A stretch of DNA of 64,000 nucleotides from Paludibacter sp. GTDB lineage: Bacteria > Bacteroidota > Bacteroidia > Bacteroidales > Paludibacteraceae. The notes below the pieces were generated by a model, which was not told the DNA's origin, searched no databases, and was given only the letters and a program-made list of their open reading frames with translations. The stretch covers positions 151,712 through 215,711 of the forward strand of contig JARLGX010000017.1 of assembly GCA_031292575.1 (NCBI GenBank), written 5' to 3'. How positions within the stretch are numbered: the stretch's first letter is position 1; every line of letters starts with the position of its first letter. Shown here piece by piece: positions 7,934 through 15,663 of this stretch. The position numbers and the translations under genes are program-made.

Positions 7934-9100
7934 ATGAAAATCAAAAAAGCATTAATCAGCTTATTTCTATTAAGTTCAATTTTGGCTTCGGCGGCTAAAC
8001 CATATTACCGTTGGATGGCCGACTCAGAAATGAAACGAATGCCGGAAAGTTGGATGACCGATTTCTCTAAGTCCCCAAAATGGGATTATTGTAATGGGTT
8101 GGAACTTCAGGCAATCTACATGGTTTGGGAAAAAACGGCGGAAACAAAGTATTTCAATTATGTGAAAAGCTATACGGATACTATTATCAACCAAAATGGA
8201 CAAATTACAGGTTATAAAAAGGATATTTATAGTCTGGACAAACTAAATTCGGGAAAGATTTTATTCAATCTTTATGCCGTAACCAAAGAAGAAAAACTTA
8301 AAAAAGCGATGGATTTACTGCGCGACCAAATCAAAAACCAACCTCGTACAAGCGAAGGTGGATTCTGGCACAAGAAGATTTACCCACACCAAATGTGGCT
8401 GGATGGCATCTACATGGCTTCACCTTATCTGGCCGAATATGCATATCGATTCGGCGAAAAAGAACTTTTTGATGATGTTGCCAACCAAATTCTGACCATA
8501 ACAAAACATACCTACGACTCCAAAACAGGGCTTTATTACCACGCCTGGGACGAAAGTCATGAACAAAAATGGTCAAATCCCAAAACAGGAACCTCACCTA
8601 ACTTTTGGTCGAGGAGCATGGGTTGGTATATGATGGCTTTGGTGGATGTGCTCGATTATTTGCCAAAAGATCATCCTAAACGTCCCGAAATTATTAAAAT
8701 ACTGAATAATTTAAGTTTGTCACTCGAAAAATATCAGGATCCGAAAACCGGTATGTGGTTTCAGGTGACAGATAAAATGGGCGAAAAAGGGAATTATGTA
8801 GAATCGTCGGGGTCGGCCATGTTTATTTATACCTGGGTAAAAGGAGCTGAAAAAGGATACTTGCCAAAAACATTTTTAGCTAAAGGTGCAAAAGCTTACG
8901 ATAAGTTTGTAAAACAATTTGTAAAGGAAAATCCCGATGGAACACTTACTGTTACCGAAGCATGTTCGGTTGCCGGATTAGGTGGAAGTCCGCATTATCG
9001 CGATGGGAGTTTTCAGTATTATATTTCCGAACCCAAACGCGACAACGATCCTAAAGCTGTTGCACCATTTATTATGGCAAGTGTCTTGTTGAATAAATAA
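7934..9100 (+). CDS. Unsaturated rhamnogalacturonyl hydrolase, GH105
   Basis: 388 residues with a signal peptide (MKIKKALISLFLLSSILASA, cleavage near residue 21), so it acts in the periplasm or outside. The (alpha/alpha)6-barrel features of GH105 (YteR/YesR group) are present: the catalytic aspartate in HQMWLDGIYM (Asp157), FWSRSMGWYMMALVDVLDYLP near 225, and ESSGSAMFIY near 295. GH105 enzymes remove the unsaturated galacturonyl residue left by pectate or rhamnogalacturonan lyases. It is the first gene of a four-gene pectin operon (gaps 42, 23 and 27 bases). No transporter or regulator is adjacent. Family very secure. Confidence 0.93.
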   Translation: MKIKKALISLFLLSSILASAAKPYYRWMADSEMKRMPESWMTDFSKSPKWDYCNGLELQAIYMVWEKTAETKYFNYVKSYTDTIINQNGQITGYKKDIYSLDKLNSGKILFNLYAVTKEEKLKKAMDLLRDQIKNQPRTSEGGFWHKKIYPHQMWLDGIYMASPYLAEYAYRFGEKELFDDVANQILTITKHTYDSKTGLYYHAWDESHEQKWSNPKTGTSPNFWSRSMGWYMMALVDVLDYLPKDHPKRPEIIKILNNLSLSLEKYQDPKTGMWFQVTDKMGEKGNYVESSGSAMFIYTWVKGAEKGYLPKTFLAKGAKAYDKFVKQFVKENPDGTLTVTEACSVAGLGGSPHYRDGSFQYYISEPKRDNDPKAVAPFIMASVLLNK

Positions 9101-9142
9101 AATCAAAGTTCCATACGACCATTTAAAAATAATTAGTATCAC

Positions 9143-10087
9143 ATGAAAAAAATAGCATTATCATTTTTTGTCCTCTTAAGTTTGTGTTCCTTTGCCCAAC
9201 AGAAAAATTATATTGTGGTTGATCGCAATGGTACTGGAAATTTCCGAAACATACAGCAAGCCATCGACTCGGTGCGGGCTTTCAATCCCGCCGGCACAGT
9301 GACCATTTTTATCAAAAAAGGCTTTTACAAAGAAAAACTGGTAATACCGACGCATTGCTGTAATGTCAGGCTGGTTGGCGAGGACCGCGATCAGACCATT
9401 ATAAATTACGATGACCACGCCAACATCAATAAAATGGGAACATTCCGCACGTATACATTGAAAATATGTGGGAACGACATTCATCTTGAAAACCTGACCG
9501 TAGAAAATACAGCTGCACAAATGGGACAAGCTGTTGCGCTGCACGTGGAAGGCGACAGGGCGGTGTTTGTAAATTGCCGTTTTCTGGGCAATCAGGATAC
9601 AATTTATACCGGACGTGAGAATATGCGCCAGTATTTCCTGAATTGCTACATCGAAGGAACCACCGATTTTATTTTCGGTCCATCGACAGCGTGGTTTGAG
9701 GGGTGCGAAATTCTTTGCAAACGAAATTCATATATTGCTGCTGCCAGTACTCCCCAGAATATAAAATACGGTTACATTTTCAATAATTGTAAAATTCATT
9801 TAGCCGAAGGTGTTACTGAGGAGTATCTGGGTCGTCCGTGGCGGGCTTATGCCATGACATTGTATATGAATTGTCAACTTCCCAAAGGCATTAGACCCAT
9901 TGGTTGGGATAACTGGAAGAATACTGAAAATGAAAAAACAGCTCGTTACTTGGAATACAACAATTCGGGCGAAGGTGCTGATACTTCGGGACGAACATGG
10001 TCCAAAGTGCTGACTAAAAAGGAAGCCGCCGAATATACGGTACAAAATGTATTGAAAGGATACGACAACTGGGATCCAACAAAATAA
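9143..10087 (+). CDS. Pectinesterase, CE8
   Basis: 314 residues with a signal peptide (MKKIALSFFVLLSLCSFAQ). The right-handed beta-helix motifs of pectin methylesterases are all visible: Gln129 in MGQAVALHV, Gln151-Asp152 in GNQDTIYTG, Asp175 in TTDFIFGPS, and Arg231 in LGRPWRAYA. These correspond to the oxyanion glutamines, the acid and nucleophile aspartates and the carboxylate-binding arginine. It removes methyl esters from homogalacturonan, exposing it to lyases and hydrolases. It lies 42 bases after the GH105 gene and is co-transcribed with it by position. Product secure. Confidence 0.95.
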   Translation: MKKIALSFFVLLSLCSFAQQKNYIVVDRNGTGNFRNIQQAIDSVRAFNPAGTVTIFIKKGFYKEKLVIPTHCCNVRLVGEDRDQTIINYDDHANINKMGTFRTYTLKICGNDIHLENLTVENTAAQMGQAVALHVEGDRAVFVNCRFLGNQDTIYTGRENMRQYFLNCYIEGTTDFIFGPSTAWFEGCEILCKRNSYIAAASTPQNIKYGYIFNNCKIHLAEGVTEEYLGRPWRAYAMTLYMNCQLPKGIRPIGWDNWKNTENEKTARYLEYNNSGEGADTSGRTWSKVLTKKEAAEYTVQNVLKGYDNWDPTK

Positions 10088-10110
10088 TTTACCATTTACA
10101 ATTAAAAAAT

Positions 10111-10881
10111 ATGAAGTTCAAATTTTTAATTTTGTTTTTATTATCTGTTGGCATTCTGCAGGCAAAAGTGCGTGTTTTCACTATTGGCGACAGTACAATG
10201 GCCGATTACGATACGGTAAAATACAGTGGCGACAAAGAACAACGCGGTTGGTGCCAACTGTTTCCCGAGTTATTGACGAAGGATGTAATACTTAAAAATG
10301 CAGCACGGAATGGTCGAAGCTCCAAATCTTTTTATTACGAAGTTTGGAAAACCTTGCGCAATGAACTTAAACCCGGCGATTATGTCTTTATTCAGTTTGG
10401 ACACAACGACGAAAAAAATAACGGACTCGACACCAACGAAAACGATACAACTACAAGTGCCCGAGGCACTGCACCCTGGTCGGAATACCAACGGTTTTTG
10501 AGCATGTATGTAAAAGATGTCCGCGAGCGGGGTGCAATTCCTGTATTATTCACACCTGTTACCCGCAGATATTTTAAAGATGGACATTTGACTCAAAAAG
10601 CCTTGCATAATTTATCAACAAATGCTGCCGATGACTCGACTCTGAATTATGTGGCTGCTATGAAGCATGTGGCTCGTGAATTTTCGGTGCCATTGATTGA
10701 TTTGACTGCGTCTACAAAAAGGCTGGTGGAAAGCTACGGACCCGAAAAATCGAAGGCAATACTTTACATTAAAGCCGATGATACACATTTGAAAATTGAA
10801 GGTGCACGTGAGTTTGCTAAACTGGCTGCTGTAGAATTAAAAAGCAAGGGTATTTTAAGTCAATATATTGTTTTAAAATAA
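10111..10881 (+). CDS. Rhamnogalacturonan acetylesterase, CE12 (SGNH/GDSL hydrolase)
   Basis: 256 residues with a signal peptide (MKFKFLILFLLSVGILQA). The SGNH blocks are clear: nucleophile Ser28 in FTIGDSTMADY, the glycine block in NAARNGRSSKSF, FIQFGHNDEKN with Asn99, and the Asp223/His226 pair in ADDTHLKIEGA. This arrangement matches the CE12 rhamnogalacturonan acetylesterases (RhgT/YesT type), which deacetylate rhamnogalacturonan so that backbone enzymes can work. Third gene of the operon. Family secure; the exact acetylated substrate is inferred from the neighbours. Confidence 0.92.
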   Translation: MKFKFLILFLLSVGILQAKVRVFTIGDSTMADYDTVKYSGDKEQRGWCQLFPELLTKDVILKNAARNGRSSKSFYYEVWKTLRNELKPGDYVFIQFGHNDEKNNGLDTNENDTTTSARGTAPWSEYQRFLSMYVKDVRERGAIPVLFTPVTRRYFKDGHLTQKALHNLSTNAADDSTLNYVAAMKHVAREFSVPLIDLTASTKRLVESYGPEKSKAILYIKADDTHLKIEGAREFAKLAAVELKSKGILSQYIVLK

Positions 10882-10908
10882 TTAGATCTCGCCAAACATA
10901 AATTTTCC

Positions 10909-12570
10909 ATGCAAAAAATCACACTTACATTCTTTTCGCTTCTTTTGCTTTGTACGGGTTTATTATCGGCTCAAACTATTTCCAAGGTATGGGTTTCCGA
11001 TTTAGGAAATGGCAGTTACAAAAACCCCGTGCTTTATGCCGATTATTCCGACCCGGATGTGTGTCGGGTTGGCAATGATTATTACATGGTGGCTTCGTCG
11101 TTTGGCAATATTCCCGGGTTGCCCATTCTGCATTCTTTCGATTTGGTAAACTGGACGATTATCGGTCATGCTGTTTTGGAAATGACACCCGAAAACCGTT
11201 TCAATACCATGCAACATGGCAACGGTGTATGGGCTCCAAGTATCCGCTATCATAACAACGAATTCTATATCTATTTTGGGGACCCGGATGCCGGAATTTA
11301 CATGACCAAAACGTCTGATCCTGCCGGAAACTGGTCGCCGCTGGCGATGGTGAAGGAGGGGAAAGGACTGATTGATGCCTGCCCGCTGTGGGACGAAGAT
11401 GGCAAAGTATACCTGGTTCATGGATACGCGGGTAGCCGTGCCGGAATGAAAAGTGTGTTGGGAGTTTTTGAAATGTCGGTAGATGGCACTAAATCCATTA
11501 GTCCCGACCGGCTTATTTTTGATGGACATCCCAATAATCCGACCACCGAAGGACCAAAATTTTATAAACATAACGGCTATTACTATATTTTTTGTCCTGC
11601 CGGTGGTGTAAAACCCGGTTGGCAGTTGGCGTTACGCTCGAAAAACGTGTACGGGCCCTACGAGGAAAAACGCGTGATGGCGCAAGGAAAATCGGATATC
11701 AACGGGCCACACCAGGGTGCCTGGGTGGATACTCCCGATGGGAAACAGGATTGGTTCCTGCATTTTCAGGATTTGTATGCTTACGGCCGTGCAGTGTTGC
11801 TGCAACCCATGACGTGGGTGAACGACTGGCCCGTAATGGGCGTGGACAAAGAGGGAAAAGGTTGCGGAACACCCGTATCGACTTACAAAAAACCGGATGT
11901 GGGCAAAAGCTATCCGAAAGCAACTCCGGCCGAAAGCGATGAGTTTAGTGGGCAAATCCTCGGGCTTCAATGGCAATGGCAGGCCAACAGCAATCCTCTG
12001 TGGTATTACTGTGCCGGCGATAAAGGATATCTCCGCCTGTTTGCCTGGCAACTGATTGGTGATGCCAAAAACCTGTGGGACGCACCGAACCTGTTACTTC
12101 AGAAATTCCCGGCACCCGATTTTTGCGCCACAACCAAACTGACGTTCAGCCCGTTTAAAAGAGGGGAACGCGCCGGATTGGTGGTTATGGGAATGGATTA
12201 TGCCACGCTGACCATCGAGAAAGGAGAAAAAGGATTGACCTTAAACCAGATTAGCTGCCTGAAAGCCGACAAAGGTTCGCCCGAAACGCTCAATGCCTCC
12301 GTGCCGTTGGAACAACCCACTGTTTTTCTGCGGGTAGAGATTTCCCAAAGCAAAATGCCGAACGAAGAAAAAATCAATCAACCGATAGCAACCTGCACAT
12401 TCAGTTACAGCACCGACGGACAGAGATTCAAACCGCTTGGAAAACAATTCACGGCGCGCGAAGGCCTGTGGATAGGAGCCAAGGTAGGTCTTTATTGCAG
12501 CCGCCCGAAACCAATGAACGACTCGGGTTACACCGATGTGGATTGGTTTAGAATTGAATCAGCGAAATAA
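10909..12570 (+). CDS. Glycoside hydrolase family 43 with C-terminal beta-sandwich domain
   Basis: 553 residues with a signal peptide (MQKITLTFFSLLLLCTGLLSAQ). The five-bladed propeller of GH43 shows the catalytic base in YADYSDPDVCRVGNDYY (near 43), the pKa-modulating Asp in LIDACPLWDEDGKVYLVHG (near 157) and the acid Glu in TTEGPKFYKHNGYY (near 215). The last ~200 residues (from about 340) are a concanavalin-like sandwich usual in GH43 arabinofuranosidases and xylosidases. The likely role is removing arabinose or similar side chains from pectin. GC content is visibly higher than in neighbouring genes, which suggests a separate history. Family secure; substrate inferred. Confidence 0.9.
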   Translation: MQKITLTFFSLLLLCTGLLSAQTISKVWVSDLGNGSYKNPVLYADYSDPDVCRVGNDYYMVASSFGNIPGLPILHSFDLVNWTIIGHAVLEMTPENRFNTMQHGNGVWAPSIRYHNNEFYIYFGDPDAGIYMTKTSDPAGNWSPLAMVKEGKGLIDACPLWDEDGKVYLVHGYAGSRAGMKSVLGVFEMSVDGTKSISPDRLIFDGHPNNPTTEGPKFYKHNGYYYIFCPAGGVKPGWQLALRSKNVYGPYEEKRVMAQGKSDINGPHQGAWVDTPDGKQDWFLHFQDLYAYGRAVLLQPMTWVNDWPVMGVDKEGKGCGTPVSTYKKPDVGKSYPKATPAESDEFSGQILGLQWQWQANSNPLWYYCAGDKGYLRLFAWQLIGDAKNLWDAPNLLLQKFPAPDFCATTKLTFSPFKRGERAGLVVMGMDYATLTIEKGEKGLTLNQISCLKADKGSPETLNASVPLEQPTVFLRVEISQSKMPNEEKINQPIATCTFSYSTDGQRFKPLGKQFTAREGLWIGAKVGLYCSRPKPMNDSGYTDVDWFRIESAK

Positions 12571-12579
12571 AGAAGAGAC

Positions 12580-12619
12580 AAATTATCGGGGGTAGTTAAA
12601 TCACCCGATAATTTTTATT
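12580..12619 (+). terminator. Rho-independent terminator of the pectin operon
   Basis: An 11-bp stem AAATTATCGGG (12580-12590) pairs with CCCGATAATTT (12604-12614), followed by TTTTTATTT. It starts 10 bases after the GH43 stop and extends into the last codons of the convergent gene, whose stop is at 12596-12598. Confidence 0.85.
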
Positions 12620-12910
12620 TTGAGATAAATAGAACCCTGCAGTTCCGAGCAATGGGAAGCAAAAAACACCACCCAATAAATAATAATACGGCACGTGTTG
12701 CAAAATAGTCAAAATCTGTTGCACTAACCCGAAAGTGATTCCCAGATAAAAGGAAATGGCCATCCCGATAGCGGCAAAAACCCATACAATCCAACCGTGG
12801 TCGGCTTGTTCGGGGAGCTTTCGCATAACACGCTGGCTGAAGCCATTATTTGAAATTTCCTGTTTGTATTCGCCGAAAAAATCTTTCAGCAATTTGTCAT
12901 TAGTTTCCAT
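12596..12910 (-). CDS. Small membrane protein behind an ECF sigma factor (DUF5056-like)
   Basis: 104 residues. The cytoplasmic N-terminus (METNDKLLKDFFGEYKQEISNNGFSQRVMRKLP) is followed by two hydrophobic segments (near residues 42-64 and 72-95). Position and pattern (short acidic N-domain, FSQRVMRKLP, two membrane helices) recall the DUF5056 proteins found after sigma factors in Bacteroides-type genomes. By analogy it may be an anti-sigma partner, but no zinc-binding anti-sigma motif is visible. The start overlaps the sigma factor gene by 11 bases, implying coupled translation. Function inferred only. Confidence 0.65.
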   Translation of the reverse strand: METNDKLLKDFFGEYKQEISNNGFSQRVMRKLPEQADHGWIVWVFAAIGMAISFYLGITFGLVQQILTILQHVPYYYLLGGVFCFPLLGTAGFYLSQNKNYRVI

Positions 12911-13442
12911 ATCCTGCGTTTGTTAGGTAAACAGTTAGTTTTTCTTTCCCTTTCAGAATATAGGTTTTCACCGTTCCGAGTGGGCAATTCATTATTTTGG
13001 CAATTTCTTTGTGTGTTTTATCTTCCATATAAAACAATAATACGGCCGTTTGTTCTTCTTTGCGCAATAGTTTTAACGCTTTATAAATATCCATTTTCTC
13101 GGCCGAGAATTCGTTTTGAGTTTGGTGCAAACCGTCAATTTCGAATTCGTTGATGTCGGCATAATGTTTTTGTGCCCGGGCCGAGTCGTAATACACGTTG
13201 TAAGCAATGCGGTAAAGCCAGGTGGAAAATCCCGAAAGCCCTTTAAAGGCGGAAATATTCAGGTATGCTTTGATAAAAGTTTCCTGCGCCAAATCGTCGC
13301 TCAACGGGCCATCGCCCACCGTGAGGTTCAGAAAGAACCTCCGTATGGGCGATTGGTACTTGCAGGTTAGTTTATCGAATGCGTTTTTGTCGCCCAATAA
13401 AGCAACCTGCGTAACCCAGCGGATATCATCCGTGTTGCTCAT
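12900..13442 (-). CDS. RNA polymerase ECF sigma factor (sigma-70 family)
   Basis: 180 residues with the two ECF regions. Region 2 is at about 25-95 (DDLAQETFIKAYLNISAF then FSTWLYRIAYNVYYD), contacting core polymerase and the -10 element. Region 4 is at about 120-172 (LLRKEEQTAVLLFYMEDKT, HKEIAKIMNCPLGTVKTYI), containing the -35 helix-turn-helix. No extra C-terminal domain. It overlaps the upstream DUF6249-like gene by 17 bases and the downstream small membrane protein by 11, so the three are co-regulated. The target regulon is not visible. Family secure. Confidence 0.92.
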   Translation of the reverse strand: MSNTDDIRWVTQVALLGDKNAFDKLTCKYQSPIRRFFLNLTVGDGPLSDDLAQETFIKAYLNISAFKGLSGFSTWLYRIAYNVYYDSARAQKHYADINEFEIDGLHQTQNEFSAEKMDIYKALKLLRKEEQTAVLLFYMEDKTHKEIAKIMNCPLGTVKTYILKGKEKLTVYLTNAGYGN

Positions 13443-14055
13443 TGTTGTTTATTGTTGAATCAGTTTTTGGTTTTTCCAGAAAATGAACCAATAAATAACC
13501 AACACCTACAAAGGTGGGAACAATTCCAACAATCAATGCCTCTTTATGACTCATAACAATGAATGAAATCAGCACACCTAAACCAATAACCAACCAAAGA
13601 ATTCCTTTTTTCAGGTTCGAAGCAGGGTTTTCTTTCTTCGGTTCGTCAAAAAAATGTTCGGGAACCGTTTGACCCATCTCCAACGATTTAGTGTACAATT
13701 CGTACCGGCGACGGGATTCTTCTTTTTTATTCCTAACATTCACAACAATTACCGTTCCTGCAAAAAGAAATGGTAATGCGCAAATCAAAACAATTCCAAC
13801 TCCGTTTAAAGGCATGGCACTACGATCATCATTTGAAACTCGTCTCTCTTCTATCTCCTGCTCACCTTTTTTTAGTTCCATAATTTGAGATGCAGAAAGC
13901 TTTGAAAACATAATCGAGTCTTTCTTTTGTTCCTGAATTTCCTTACTGTTGGCTACAATAGTCTGTTTCAGGCTGTCCATATTAATGCCTTTTTCGGCTG
14001 CTTTTGCTCCGACTAATAAAGTCAAAGCCAATAAAAATAATCCAATTCGTTTCAT
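13426..14055 (-). CDS. Membrane protein, DUF6249-like, upstream of the sigma factor
   Basis: 209 residues. It has a signal peptide (MKRIGLFLLALTLLVGAKA), a charged segment of about 70 residues rich in Lys/Glu, a membrane helix (GIVLICALPFLFAGTVIVV), a basic cytoplasmic loop (NKKEESRRRYELYTKSLEMG) and a C-terminal helical pair (GILWLVIGLGVLISFIVM and IVGIVPTFVGVGYLLVHF). The layout resembles the DUF6249 family of Bacteroidota; the function is not known to me. It is first in a three-gene overlapping cluster with an ECF sigma factor, so a role in sensing or in controlling that sigma factor is plausible. Confidence 0.6.
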   Translation of the reverse strand: MKRIGLFLLALTLLVGAKAAEKGINMDSLKQTIVANSKEIQEQKKDSIMFSKLSASQIMELKKGEQEIEERRVSNDDRSAMPLNGVGIVLICALPFLFAGTVIVVNVRNKKEESRRRYELYTKSLEMGQTVPEHFFDEPKKENPASNLKKGILWLVIGLGVLISFIVMSHKEALIVGIVPTFVGVGYLLVHFLEKPKTDSTINNNEQHG

Positions 14056-14184
14056 AATCGTAAATTTTAGTGTGTAAAAATAATGTTTGTTTTCTAATTA
14101 GACGAAACGAACATTAGTTTTGGATTTAAAACGGATAAAATAAATGAAATTATTTTTTCAATCAAAAATTAAAAGATTAGAGTC

Positions 14185-14208
14185 CTTAAAAATGATTTCA
14201 TTTTTAAG
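14185..14208 (-). terminator. AT-rich hairpin downstream of the ThrE-like pair
   Basis: A 10-bp stem (CTTAAAAATG at 14185-14194, CATTTTTAAG at 14199-14208) with a four-base loop lies 14 bases past the stop of the exporter gene. A T-rich stretch follows somewhat further downstream on the minus strand. Weak because the stem is AT-rich. Confidence 0.4.
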
Positions 14209-14221
14209 AGTAATTTATAAA

Positions 14222-14713
14222 CTAATACTTTCGGGTTACTGAAAACGAAAGCTTTGGAAAAAATAATATTGGCAGTGAAACTCCAACTACCAACGCCAGA
14301 AGAATAAACAATGCAGTCATTCCATTATGAAAAAAATCAAGTATAAAGCCCTGACTTTTGACAGCGTCTGTGCTTTGCATAAATTTAATCAAACTTAAAA
14401 TGGTGCGGTATGCGAATAAACCGGGAATCATTGGTAAAAGCGAAGGAAACGAAAAGACTTCGGCAGGACAATGAATGAGTCGTGCAAAAAGAATGCTTAA
14501 CAAACCGATAAAAGAAGCTGCAACAAAGGTTGCTAATGAAATTTCGAGTCCCGATTTTATTAAAAAAAACCGTAATGCATGGCCTAAGGCAGCCAAAATA
14601 GCCGATACAAATATTGCATTGCGCGGAGGATTGGAAATTACAGCAAAACCTATGGCCGCAATAGCTGCCATCAATCCATCCACAAGCACTAAACGAATCA
14701 TTTCAGTTGTCAT
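14222..14713 (-). CDS. Threonine/serine exporter family, C-terminal half (ThrE_2/DUF3815-type)
   Basis: 163 residues with four to five hydrophobic helices. I place the start at the internal ATG (14713-14711, MTTEMIRLVLVDGLMAAIAA), because this gives an ATGA overlap with the upstream ThrE gene and removes an implausible 18-residue leader. The motif AIGFAVISNPPRNAIFVSAI and the central FPSLLPMIPGLFAYRTI match the small subunit of split ThrE exporters. With its neighbour it would form one membrane exporter for threonine, serine or similar solutes. Substrate inferred from the family. Confidence 0.82.
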   Translation of the reverse strand: MTTEMIRLVLVDGLMAAIAAIGFAVISNPPRNAIFVSAILAALGHALRFFLIKSGLEISLATFVAASFIGLLSILFARLIHCPAEVFSFPSLLPMIPGLFAYRTILSLIKFMQSTDAVKSQGFILDFFHNGMTALFILLALVVGVSLPILFFPKLSFSVTRKY

Positions 14714-15501
14714 AATTTTTCTAATCCTAAAATTAACATAGAAGTAAATAAGCCGATAGCAATGCATACAATTAAACTCACTGCATTTACCAGCCGGGCA
14801 ATTCCGGTAAGAATGTGACCCTGCAAAATATCCAAAATTGAATTAATAAGCGGAACTCCGGGAATTAAGTAAAGTACACTCGATGCAAGTGCAATTTCGG
14901 GTGTGTGTCCAACATGTAATACATAACCCATGCCTGCTAAAAGCGATGCAACAAAGGCACTTGAAGTAAAAGTCACCAAATGGTTAATGTGCTTTTTCAT
15001 CATTTCCTGCCGAACAGAAAATCCGATAAATGTGGCGAAAAAAACAAATGCCATGGCTGTAAAATCACCTTTGAATAATCCACAAAATGAAGCATTTGCA
15101 GCGGAAACTAAAAATAAAACTAACCAACTGTTCATCCTTTTTTTCGAGATAATTTTATGATAATCCGACCTGACTGCATCGTAAGGCAGATGCTTATCGT
15201 AAGTTTCCCAACTCAATGCACTTAATTCGGACACAATGGTAAAATTCAAATGCAATGGTTTAATTTTTTTTACTTGTGTTAGGAGCTTTCCCGGATTTTC
15301 TTTGTTGATAATTGTCATCATGATGCTCAACTGAAAAACAGATAAATCCAATTCGTAACCAAAAGTTTCGGCCATGCGTGAAACGTTTTGTATAATTCGC
15401 ATAGTATGAGCTCCGGATGACATCAACGCTGAAGCAATATCAATTAATAAAACTGCAGTTTGTTCAATGGTAGGTTCCTGATTAAAAGGATTGTCAGTCA
15501 T
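14710..15501 (-). CDS. Threonine/serine exporter family, N-terminal half (ThrE/DUF1212)
   Basis: 263 residues. The N-terminal ~110 residues are soluble and contain the DUF1212 hallmarks: LLIDIASALMSSGAHTMRIIQNV near residue 18 and a strand-rich segment ending KIKPLHLNFTIVSELS. Five hydrophobic helices follow, including PEIALASSVLYLIPGVPLINSILDIL. It resembles the ThrE N-terminal half and overlaps the downstream half by 4 bases, so the exporter is split in two coupled genes. Corynebacterium ThrE is a single fused chain; two-gene versions are common elsewhere. Confidence 0.87.
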   Translation of the reverse strand: MTDNPFNQEPTIEQTAVLLIDIASALMSSGAHTMRIIQNVSRMAETFGYELDLSVFQLSIMMTIINKENPGKLLTQVKKIKPLHLNFTIVSELSALSWETYDKHLPYDAVRSDYHKIISKKRMNSWLVLFLVSAANASFCGLFKGDFTAMAFVFFATFIGFSVRQEMMKKHINHLVTFTSSAFVASLLAGMGYVLHVGHTPEIALASSVLYLIPGVPLINSILDILQGHILTGIARLVNAVSLIVCIAIGLFTSMLILGLEKL

Positions 15502-15565
15502 AGTGAAAAAGTTTTCATTTTATATTTTCTGCTCAAAGGTAAAGAAAAATGATATTTAATCATAC

Positions 15566-15592
15566 TTGAACTTATATTTATTGCTAATTTTG
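15566..15592 (+). promoter_or_regulatory. Putative promoter of the copper ATPase gene
   Basis: TTG at 15566-15568 and TAATTTTG at 15585-15592 (full TAnnTTTG), 16 bases apart, slightly short. The predicted start near 15598 leaves a ~65-base leader that contains a 6-bp hairpin (ACCTGA 15611-15616, TCAGGT 15623-15628). Confidence 0.5.
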
Positions 15593-15663
15593 CATAAGCA
15601 TCCTTCTAAAACCTGAACTAAATCAGGTGAGAAATGTTTTTGTGAATGAAACGATATTAAAAA

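Noticed and set aside
11592..11942. Long alternative frames within the GH43 gene (both strands)
   Set aside because: They arise from the higher GC content there. The GH43 frame has a signal peptide and catalytic motifs.
14714..14767. 18-residue longer start of the small ThrE subunit
   Set aside because: The internal ATG gives a clean ATGA overlap and a normal N-terminus.
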